Shown here one piece after another: positions 5,371-10,558 of a stretch of 10,558 nucleotides of DNA (positions within the stretch are counted from its first letter, which is position 1; each line of letters opens with the position of its first letter). The DNA is from JAIVGV01 sp045807785 (GTDB taxonomy: Bacteria > Acidobacteriota > Blastocatellia > Pyrinomonadales > Pyrinomonadaceae), in assembly GCA_045807785.1 (NCBI GenBank), contig JBJMGS010000397.1:1-10558 (forward strand), in the 5' to 3' direction. A program made the translations under genes and the position numbers. A model generated the notes under the pieces. The model saw only the letters and a list, made by a program, of their open reading frames with translations. It did no database searches and was not told the origin of the DNA.

Positions 5371-7005
5371 ATGAGTAAAACATTACGCCTGACAATTCTC
5401 GCCGTCGCGGCGGTCGTGCTGTTGACGGCGGCGGGCGGCGCGACGTTTGCGGCTGACAAGAAGGAGAGGGAGCGCGCTCAGCGCGCCCTGCGCGAGGGCG
5501 AGTTCGAGGTCGCCGAGAAAATCTTCCGCGGGCTGGTTGAGAAAGACACGAAAGATTTGCCGGCGCGCCTCGGCTTGAGCTTCGCGCAGCTCAAGCAGCG
5601 CAACCTGCGCGACGCCTACGACAATGCCGCCCGCGCCATCGCCATCGATCCGCTCTCGGCGCGCGCGCACGCCCTGCTCGGCGCAGCGCTGCTCGCCGCG
5701 GGCGACTTCCCGCTCTCCATCGAAGAGTTCAAGACCGCCGTCAGCCTGGATCAGAACGAAGCGCTCGCCATCGCCGGTCTCTCGATGGTCAACTTCTACG
5801 AGAATCGCGCGCAGGTCGCCCTCATCGGCTTGCGCCGCGCCGTCGATCTCGATCCGAACGAGCCGGACTTCATCTTCAACTACGCGCAAGCCGCCTCGCG
5901 CACCGAGCGCTTCCGCGAGGCCGCCGACGCTTACGAGACTTTCCTGCGTATCGCCCCGCGCACCGACGCCGACCGCCGCGCGCGCATCCGCGGCCTGATC
6001 GACTTCCTTCGCTTCATCTCGAGCCAGGGCAAGCTGTACCAGACGGGCGGCGGGCAGCACACGGACATCCAGTTCGAGCTGGTCAACAGCCGACCGATCA
6101 TCCCGGTCAGAGTTAACGGCTCGAAGAAGCCGCTGCACTTCGTCATCGACAGCGGCTCCGGCATGTGCGTCTTGTCGAGCGCGACGGCTGACCGTCTCGG
6201 CGTCAAGCCGGTAGCGCGCGGCGGGCTGGCGCGCGCCGTCGGCGGCGGCGGTCACTTTGAGATCGTGTATGGCTTCCTCGACTCGCTCCAGATGGGCGAC
6301 GTTCATGTCGATCACGTGCCCGTGTACATCCGCGAGTTCCACAACGATCAGGAGCCCGTGGACGGCTACATCGGCCTCTCGGTGCTCTCGCATTTCCTCG
6401 CGTCAATCGACTACGGCACGCACGTCGTCGCGCTGCTACGCGACGACGTGCCGCGACCGCCGACGCCCGCCGTCGTCCCCGTCGCATCTCCCGCCCCCAA
6501 CGCGGTGCAGCCCGCCGTGCAGCCCGCTACTGGTCGCGTCTTCGAGCTGCCGATCCGCTCGACTTCGGGCGGCTTCTGGAGCGGGCTCGTGCAGGTCGAG
6601 GGGATGGATAAGCCCGCCAGCTTCATCATCGACACGGGCGCGACCGTCTCGGTCGTCTCGCGGCAACTGAGCGAGCGCGAGGAGTTTTCACGCTACGAGC
6701 AGAAGTCGCGGCTGAAGGTGTACGGGGCGGCGGGCGTGACCGAGGACGTGCCGCTGCTGATGCTGCCGCGCGTCACGCTCGGCGACTACACGCACGCCAA
6801 TCTCGCGGCGGCGGTGCTCGACATGAACCCGATCAACGAGACTTCCGGCTTCGAGCAGACCGGCATCATCGGCGGCAACATGCTGCGCTACTTCCGCGTC
6901 ACCTTTGACTTCCAGCGCGCCGTCGTGCGCTTCGAGATGATCCCGAACTTCACGCCCGCGCCGCTCTCGAAGGAAGCCAACATCACGCCGCAGGGCTTCG
7001 AGTGA
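5371..7005 (+). CDS. Exported TPR protein with tandem retropepsin-like aspartic protease domains
   Basis: This 544-aa protein has a signal peptide (cleavage near TFA|ADKK, residue 27). Helical TPR repeats cover about 30-215 (e.g. ALLGAALLAAGDFPLSIEEF; AVDLDPNEPDFIFNYAQA). Two clan AA (pfam Asp_protease_2-like) domains follow. The first has FVIDSGSG (Asp260) and a later hydrophobic-Gly motif YIGLSVL (about 331-337). The second has FIIDTGAT (Asp421) and IIGGNML (about 497-504). A Pro/Ala linker (about 360-388) separates them. Two Asp-Ser/Thr-Gly loops in one chain could build a pepsin-like pseudodimer. The substrate is unknown; TPRs suggest a partner-protein dock. The ATG at 5371 has GAGGTG four bases upstream. 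An in-frame ATG at 5284 would add 29 residues read from the palindromic repeat and no signal peptide, so I rejected it. A PIN gene starts 13 bases after its stop. Confidence 0.88.
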   Translation: MSKTLRLTILAVAAVVLLTAAGGATFAADKKERERAQRALREGEFEVAEKIFRGLVEKDTKDLPARLGLSFAQLKQRNLRDAYDNAARAIAIDPLSARAHALLGAALLAAGDFPLSIEEFKTAVSLDQNEALAIAGLSMVNFYENRAQVALIGLRRAVDLDPNEPDFIFNYAQAASRTERFREAADAYETFLRIAPRTDADRRARIRGLIDFLRFISSQGKLYQTGGGQHTDIQFELVNSRPIIPVRVNGSKKPLHFVIDSGSGMCVLSSATADRLGVKPVARGGLARAVGGGGHFEIVYGFLDSLQMGDVHVDHVPVYIREFHNDQEPVDGYIGLSVLSHFLASIDYGTHVVALLRDDVPRPPTPAVVPVASPAPNAVQPAVQPATGRVFELPIRSTSGGFWSGLVQVEGMDKPASFIIDTGATVSVVSRQLSEREEFSRYEQKSRLKVYGAAGVTEDVPLLMLPRVTLGDYTHANLAAAVLDMNPINETSGFEQTGIIGGNMLRYFRVTFDFQRAVVRFEMIPNFTPAPLSKEANITPQGFE

Positions 7006-7018
7006 GGCACGCGATTCT

Positions 7019-7495
7019 ATGAAGCAGAGCCTCTACCTTGAGACCTCGGTCGTCGGCGCCTACCTCGACAACGGCGAGCCGTTCCGCCGCGACCTGACGA
7101 TGCGCTGGTGGGAACGCGAGCTTTCGGAGTACCGCGCCGTCGTCTCGCCGCTCGTCGCGCGCGAGCTGGAGCGCGTGCCGGAGCCGCACCGCACGAGTTA
7201 CCTGAAACTCGTCGCGCCACTCGAACAGGTCGAGGTGTCGGAGGAAGCCGCCATCCTTGCCGAGGGCTACGTCACGCGCGGCATCTTCCACCGCAAGTAC
7301 ATCGGCGACGCCCTGCACGTCGCCATCGCGTCCGTCCACAAGATCGATTATCTGGTGACGTGGAACTTCGGCCACCTCGCCAACGTGCGCCGGCAGGCGC
7401 GCATCCGACTCTTCAACACTGCCGCCGGATTCTTCTCGCCCGTCATCGTCACGCCCGAGTTTCTGGTTTCCGAGTTGACAGAAAAGAAAGACTAG
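7019..7495 (+). CDS. PIN-domain protein, VapC-like toxin family
   Basis: This 158-aa protein shows the PIN-fold pattern of a metal-dependent ribonuclease. LYLETSVVGAYL carries an acidic residue at the first site (Glu8, where canonical PINs have Asp). Glu49 lies in VVSPLVARELE, Asp97 in GDALHVAIAS, and a final VTWNFGHLANV has Asn116. This Glu-variant subfamily (YIETS…WWE…DALHIA…TWN.RH.AN) is widespread in environmental bacteria next to a small partner gene, as here. VapC toxins cut tRNA or rRNA, but activity of this subfamily is not established. It starts 13 bases after the protease stop, with TGAGG eleven bases upstream. Order is PIN first, partner second, the reverse of ordinary vapBC. Confidence 0.8.
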   Translation: MKQSLYLETSVVGAYLDNGEPFRRDLTMRWWERELSEYRAVVSPLVARELERVPEPHRTSYLKLVAPLEQVEVSEEAAILAEGYVTRGIFHRKYIGDALHVAIASVHKIDYLVTWNFGHLANVRRQARIRLFNTAAGFFSPVIVTPEFLVSELTEKKD

Positions 7496-7589
7496 TGATC
7501 GATCCGCTGCGGGTCGCCGCGAGATCATTTCGCGATCCGCCGCTTTCGATCTTGTCACGACCCACGATTTGCGTTTAACTATCCGCGTC

Positions 7590-7817
7590 ATGTACCGCAA
7601 GCCGAGATTTCTAGAAATGCTCCACGCGATCCGCGAAGAGATGTCGCGCGAGGCGGACTACGACGTGGAGCTGTTCGCCGAGATGGCGCGCACGGGCTTG
7701 CGCCCCAAGCACGGGCCCGCGCGCAACCTGCGCGGCTTCCGCACGCACGCGCCGCGCGCCGACGAGCCGGTTAAAAATCTGTCGTCCACCAAACCACGCA
7801 AGCGAGCCACGGGATGA
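7590..7817 (+). CDS. Small PIN-partner protein, putative antitoxin
   Basis: This 75-aa protein starts with a conserved-looking segment, KPRFLEMLHAIREEMSREAD followed by YDVELFAEMARTG. It resembles the short 'IREE…YD…F…R' proteins found beside Glu-variant PIN genes. The C-terminal half (about 45-75) is basic and low in complexity (KHGPARNLRGFRTHAPRADE), possibly nucleic-acid binding or disordered. I prefer the ATG at 7590 over the upstream TTG at 7569. A weak TTGTCA (7552-7557) plus TTTAAC (7574-7579) could give a nearly leaderless promoter. The 94-base gap from the PIN stop is unusually long for a TA pair. Its TGA stop abuts a heptad repeat. An antitoxin role is inference from context. Confidence 0.6.
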   Translation: MYRKPRFLEMLHAIREEMSREADYDVELFAEMARTGLRPKHGPARNLRGFRTHAPRADEPVKNLSSTKPRKRATG

Positions 7818-7893
7818 GAAGTTAGAGGTGAGAGGTCAGAGGTCAGAAAAATAGTTTTGACCAATCCCTGACCCCCGACCCCTAACCCCTGCT
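7816..7893. repeat. Heptad inverted-repeat element (GAGGTCA type)
   Basis: The left arm has GAGGTGA, GAGGTCA, GAGGTCA (7825-7845). The right arm has four exact heptads CCCTGAC, CCCCGAC, CCCTAAC, CCCTGCT (7866-7893). The arms are inverted, with about 18 of 26 bases paired from GTTAGAGG onward, and differ mainly by A/G transitions. An AAAA…TTTT loop lies between them. The element starts at the TGA of the small PIN-partner gene and ends nine bases before the next start. Confidence 0.75.
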
Positions 7894-7901
7894 TTAAGGT
7901 T

Positions 7902-8690
7902 ATGGAAGAAACGTTTGAAGCCATCGGGCTGGAAGTTCCGAGCGAGAAGGACTTCAACCACCTCGCCGAACGCGCGGGCGATCAGGGCGAGCCGACGCAG
8001 CTCTCTCGCCGCGGGGCTGTCCTGCACGGTCGTTGCTGGAAACTCGGCGAGGGCTTGGAAGTCTGGACGGTGCTCTACGAGTCGGGCACGGGCGAGGTTT
8101 TCTACGCCGACTGCCGCCCCGGCTTCCGCGCGCGCTACACGCAGCGCATCAGCCCCTGGGCTCTCACGGAGTACGACGAGGAGGGCGAGGCCATCGTCCA
8201 CGGCTACTGCGACGGCACGGAGACCGAGGTGCTCTTCGAGCTGCAAAATTTGACCGAGGTTGGACCGGAAGGTTTCCGCGCGCAGGAGTTGCACGTCGGC
8301 TTGTGCGGCCTCGCCTACCGCGCGCGCGTCTGCGCCAAGTCGGAGCGGGCGCGCTGGCAGCCGCTCGAGTCCTGCGCTCCGGCGCGCGCCGCGCACGAGA
8401 ACGACTGGAGCCTGACGGGGCGCGTCCTCTCCTACAAGCCGCTGCGCAACCCGCTCTCCGGCGGCGAACTCTTCTGGGCGTATCTCGATCTCGACTGCTT
8501 CAAGCTCGAAGTCCTCATCAACCAGCGCAGCTTGCGCGGCGGCGCGCTCGAAGTGGGCGCGACCGTCACGGCGGACGTCTGGCTCCAGGGTCACGTCCTC
8601 GACACGCGCGCCCTGCGCTCGCGCTACGAAGGCATCGACGAGACCTCGACGCGCGCCGATCTATGGCAGCGCCTGCGCCGCAGGAATTAG
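7902..8690 (+). CDS. Conserved-looking hypothetical protein, 262 aa
   Basis: I do not recognise this protein. It lacks a signal peptide and membrane segments and is acidic and rich in Glu, Leu, Trp and Cys. It appears to have two parts. Residues about 35-120 hold a beta-rich segment with LHGRCWKLGEGLEVWTVLY, ADCRPGFRARYTQR and a run of acidic residues (YDEEGEA). Residues about 165-235 form a second segment with LTGRVLSYKPLRNPLSGGEL, LDLDCFKLEVLINQ and ADVWLQGHVLD, which has an OB-fold-like feel. GC-rich third positions and Trp-rich content argue that it is a genuine gene. The ATG has AAGG only two bases upstream, so initiation may be weak. It precedes a TA pair by 12 bases but there is no evidence of a shared function. 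Confidence 0.75.
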   Translation: MEETFEAIGLEVPSEKDFNHLAERAGDQGEPTQLSRRGAVLHGRCWKLGEGLEVWTVLYESGTGEVFYADCRPGFRARYTQRISPWALTEYDEEGEAIVHGYCDGTETEVLFELQNLTEVGPEGFRAQELHVGLCGLAYRARVCAKSERARWQPLESCAPARAAHENDWSLTGRVLSYKPLRNPLSGGELFWAYLDLDCFKLEVLINQRSLRGGALEVGATVTADVWLQGHVLDTRALRSRYEGIDETSTRADLWQRLRRRN

Positions 8691-8702
8691 AAAGGGAGAC
8701 GC

Positions 8703-8894
8703 ATGGAGGGCATTCAATTCGTCACCGACGACAAAGGGCAGAAGACAGCCGTGCTCATCGATCTTAAGAAGTACGGCGAATTGTGGGAAGACATTTATGA
8801 CAGCTTGACGGCGAGGCGGCGCGCCGACGAGCCTCGGGAATCAATCGAGGACGTGAGGGAGAAACTGCATCGGCAGGGTAAACTTAATGGCTGA
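8703..8894 (+). CDS. Type II antitoxin, Phd/RelB-like
   Basis: This 63-aa protein matches the short antitoxins of the form 'I.FV.D..G.KTAVLIDL..YGELWEDIYD', which pair with RelE/ParE-type toxins. The N-terminal half (about 1-30) would form the DNA-binding, dimerising domain. The acidic C-terminal half (DEPRESIEDVREKL) would wrap and block the toxin. GGGAG lies four bases before the ATG. The stop overlaps the start of the next gene by eight bases, the tight coupling usual for TA operons, and such antitoxins normally repress their own promoter. No operator is evident in the 12-base gap upstream. Confidence 0.85.
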   Translation: MEGIQFVTDDKGQKTAVLIDLKKYGELWEDIYDSLTARRRADEPRESIEDVREKLHRQGKLNG

Positions 8895-9096
8895 TTACGA
8901 GATCAGCTTCGCCCGCGCCGCGCGGAGGGACTTGGAAGCACTCGAAGCGAAAGTCGTCAATCGCATCTTCCCTAAAATCGAAGCCCTGTCGAAACAGCCG
9001 CGTCCGAGCGGCTGTCGTAAATTAGTAGGCGAAGAAAATCTCTGGCGCGTCCGCATCGGCGACTATCGGGTGATATACGAGATTAAAGACGCTTAA
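8887..9096 (+). CDS. RelE/ParE-family toxin, apparently truncated by a nonsense codon
   Basis: This 69-aa frame opens inside the antitoxin's last codons and reads like a RelE/ParE toxin: MADYEISFARAARRDLEALE, then LSKQPRPSGCRKLVGEENLW, then WRVRIGDYRVIYEIKDA. Active members degrade ribosome-bound mRNA (RelE) or poison gyrase (ParE). Family members are about 85-90 aa and end with a strand of the type 'D…I..VRHR..AYR'. Here TAA at 9094-9096 stops the frame just before that strand, yet the missing strand is encoded immediately after it (9097-9147). The protein should therefore lack its last beta strand and the basic/Tyr residues used for catalysis. It is probably inactive unless the stop is read through. 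Confidence 0.8.
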   Translation: MADYEISFARAARRDLEALEAKVVNRIFPKIEALSKQPRPSGCRKLVGEENLWRVRIGDYRVIYEIKDA

Positions 9097-9147
9097 CGGA
9101 TCATCGATGTCATCGCCATCAGACATCGAAGCAAGGCTTATGGTTAG
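9097..9147 (+). pseudogene. Stranded C-terminal segment of the RelE/ParE toxin
   Basis: In the same frame as the toxin, directly after its TAA, 16 codons read RIIDVIAIRHRSKAYG and then TAG at 9145-9147. This is the expected final strand of RelE-like toxins, including the conserved HR and AY residues. Reading the TAA as a sense codon (e.g. GAA) would restore an 86-aa protein of normal length. It can be expressed only by readthrough. Confidence 0.75.
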
Positions 9148-9203
9148 AAACAGTATGACGCTTAACATCCAAGCACGGCGTTAACTGAAGGCTCGTTGAA
9201 TCA

Positions 9204-9809
9204 ATGTCCGCCGCGAAACGCATCGCTCTCGCCGGTCTCGCCCTCAGCGTCGTCGCGGCGGGCAGCTTCTACTTCTTCAACCGTTTCTGGATTCACCGCT
9301 TCGACGAAGTGATCGCGCGGCAGGCGCGCATCTACCGCGTCGATCCGCTCCTTGTGTGGAGCGTGATCTACGAGGAGACCTACTTCAGTCCGTGGAAGCG
9401 CGGCGACGCTGGTGAGATCGGGCTGATGCAGGTGACGCCCGCGGTCGGTCGAGAGTGGGCGGAAGAGACCGGGATGAAGGAGCTGGCGCGCGCGATGGAG
9501 CGCGACCCTGGCGCGGTCTTGCGCGACCCGGAACGCAACATCCAGGTCGGCTGCTGGTATCTGGAAAAAATCTCGAAGGACTACCGCGACACGCCCGACG
9601 CAGAGGCGCGCATCCTCGCCGCCTACAACGCCGGCCCTTCGCGTGCCGCCGAGTGGAACCGGACGGCGAACGCCGCCCAGCCGCTCACCGCCGAACAGTT
9701 CATCGCGCGCATCGACTTTCCGACGACGCGCAACTATGTCACTTCAATCCTCGCGCGCTACCGCAAGCTTCAGGCCGACCAGGCCGCGCGCGGCGGGGGC
9801 GGGCGGTGA
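9204..9809 (+). CDS. Membrane-anchored lytic transglycosylase (SLT domain)
   Basis: This 201-aa protein has an N-terminal transmembrane anchor (about residues 8-26) and then a goose-lysozyme-like SLT catalytic domain. This cleaves the MurNAc-GlcNAc bond of peptidoglycan non-hydrolytically to form 1,6-anhydroMurNAc. Motif one is EETYFSP, with Glu58 as the likely catalytic acid (Thr replaces the common Ser of ESxF). GLMQV follows at 73-77 and AAYNAGP at 139-145, all in the correct order and spacing for family 1 transglycosylases. A late segment (TTRNYVTSILARYRKL) matches the usual domain end. The C-terminus is Gly-rich. The ATG has only a distant GAAGG. Its TGA overlaps the GTG start of the exporter gene by four bases, implying translational coupling. 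Confidence 0.92.
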   Translation: MSAAKRIALAGLALSVVAAGSFYFFNRFWIHRFDEVIARQARIYRVDPLLVWSVIYEETYFSPWKRGDAGEIGLMQVTPAVGREWAEETGMKELARAMERDPGAVLRDPERNIQVGCWYLEKISKDYRDTPDAEARILAAYNAGPSRAAEWNRTANAAQPLTAEQFIARIDFPTTRNYVTSILARYRKLQADQAARGGGGR

Positions 9810-10558
9810 CCTACCGCGAACTGCTCGCGCGCAACCGCGACTTCCGTCGGCTCTGGACGGGGCAAGTCGTCTCTGAGATCGGCGACTGGCTCAACAACAT
9901 CGCCGTGCTCGCGCTGGCGATTGAACTCGCCGGCCCGGCGCGGCAGGGTCGCGCCATCGCCGTGTACGCCATCGCGCGCCACCTCCCGCTCTTCCTCTTC
10001 GGCCCCGTCGCGGGCGTCGTCGTGGATCGCAAAGACAGGCGGCGCGTGATGATCACGGCGGACGTGGCGCGCGCCGTGCTCGCGCTCGGCTTCCTGCTCG
10101 CGCAGCGGTTCTCGTCGCTGCCGTTCATCTACGCGGTCGGCGCGGCGCTCTTCTCCCTCTCCGCCTTCTTCAACGCCGCCAAGCGCGCCACGCTTCCCAA
10201 CCTCGTCACGCGCACGGACGATCTGCTCGTCGCCAACTCGCTATCCGCTTCGACGACCGCCGGCACCATCGCCGTCGGCTCCGCGCTCGGCGGGCTCGTC
10301 GCCACCTTCATCGGTCGCGAGACGGTCTTCGTCATCAACGCCGCAACCTTCGTCGTCTCCGCCGAGATGATCCGGCGCATCCGCCCGATTGCGGATTACG
10401 GATTGCGGATTGCGGACTCAAAGACCTGGAATGGCGAGCGTGGAGTCTCGCGTCAAGAGCCACAGATTCTCTCTCCCGAACTAGAAGTCTCAAGCGGACA
10501 GTCTGTCAATTCTGCCCGCTCTCGCCGCTTTCAATCCACAATCCGCAATCCACAATCC
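9806..10558 (+). CDS. MFS exporter (EntS/MFS_3-like), partial, central loop carrying a heptad repeat
   Basis: The frame is open from a GTG at 9806 to the window end (251 codons, C-terminal half missing). The start overlaps the preceding TGA (GTGA). The protein resembles MFS_3/enterobactin-exporter-type transporters: YRELLARNRDFRRLWTGQVV, six hydrophobic helices up to about residue 187, and an MFS motif-A-like GPVAGVVVDRKDRRR between helices 2 and 3. TLPNLV before helix 5 is also typical. From residue 194 on, the TM6-TM7 cytoplasmic loop is encoded by a repeat element (RPIADYGLRIADS … RFQSTIRNPQS) that stays in frame with no stop. The true GTG start and substrate are inferred; many homologues export siderophores or drugs. 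Confidence 0.85.
   Translation, partial: MTYRELLARNRDFRRLWTGQVVSEIGDWLNNIAVLALAIELAGPARQGRAIAVYAIARHLPLFLFGPVAGVVVDRKDRRRVMITADVARAVLALGFLLAQRFSSLPFIYAVGAALFSLSAFFNAAKRATLPNLVTRTDDLLVANSLSASTTAGTIAVGSALGGLVATFIGRETVFVINAATFVVSAEMIRRIRPIADYGLRIADSKTWNGERGVSRQEPQILSPELEVSSGQSVNSARSRRFQSTIRNPQS
10387..10558. repeat. Heptad inverted-repeat element (GATTGCG type) inside the MFS gene
   Basis: The left arm has heptads GATTGCG, GATTACG, GATTGCG, GATTGCG (10387-10414). The right arm is inverted: CAATCCA, CAATCCG, CAATCCA and a partial CAATCC (10532-10558), cut by the window edge. About 117 bases of spacer separate the arms. The whole stretch is open in the frame of the transporter. Confidence 0.8.

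Noticed and set aside
5383..6393. Long minus-strand open frame (336 codons) opposite the TPR-protease gene
   Set aside because: It is the antisense shadow of a gene with clear signal peptide, TPR and protease motifs; its peptide is Arg/Ala/Val-rich with no domain.
7836..8594. Minus-strand open frame (252 codons) opposite the 262-aa hypothetical gene
   Set aside because: Codon-bias shadow in GC-rich DNA. The plus-strand product has a balanced composition and fits the direction of its neighbours.
9091..9187. Integron attC-like sites (GCTTAAC at 9091 and 9160; GTTAACT at 9180)
   Set aside because: The core GTTRRRY partner does not match, arms do not pair and no integrase is present. GACGCTTAAC occurring twice (9088, 9157) is probably chance or a small duplication.

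Overview
The window is about 10.5 kb of high-GC bacterial DNA with densely packed genes. It looks chromosomal, from a Gram-negative-type bacterium. Features that suggest this are type IV pilus or type II secretion minor pseudopilins behind a sigma-54-type promoter, a PBP4-type D,D-peptidase, a membrane-anchored lytic transglycosylase, chromosomal toxin-antitoxin (TA) pairs, and heptad-based palindromic repeats. My best guess is Acidobacteriota (Blastocatellia-like), but this is inference from general gene style and not from a marker gene.

Left third (1-2935, minus strand): a three-gene minor-pseudopilin operon runs leftward out of the window. It comprises a GspH/FimT-like pseudopilin with a Pro-Thr linker and an extra C-terminal domain (2206-1142), a PilV-like pseudopilin (1075-569) and a PilW-like pseudopilin (528-1, cut by the window edge). 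A textbook GG-N10-GC sigma-54 promoter lies at 2282-2296, with GTTAC repeats further upstream. The 2.2-2.9 kb gap has no credible gene. It ends in a rho-independent terminator and a nearly perfect 32-bp-arm palindrome at the 3' end of dacB.

Middle (2932-7005): dacB (minus) is divergent from an Ogg2-type 8-oxoguanine DNA glycosylase/lyase (plus). A second copy of the palindromic repeat follows ogg. Next is an exported protein with TPRs and two retropepsin-like domains in one chain.

Right third (7019-10558, all plus): a PIN-domain protein with a small partner gene, a heptad repeat, an unrecognised 262-aa protein, and a Phd/RelB-type antitoxin overlapping a RelE/ParE-type toxin that carries an apparent in-frame nonsense codon. 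After these come a membrane-anchored lytic transglycosylase and, overlapping it by four bases, an MFS exporter. The exporter runs off the window while its central loop is invaded, in frame, by another heptad palindrome.

The most notable signal is the set of four heptanucleotide-based inverted-repeat elements. Three sit directly against stop codons, and one is translated inside a membrane transporter. The truncated RelE toxin, the modular pseudopilin and the two-domain aspartic protease follow in interest.
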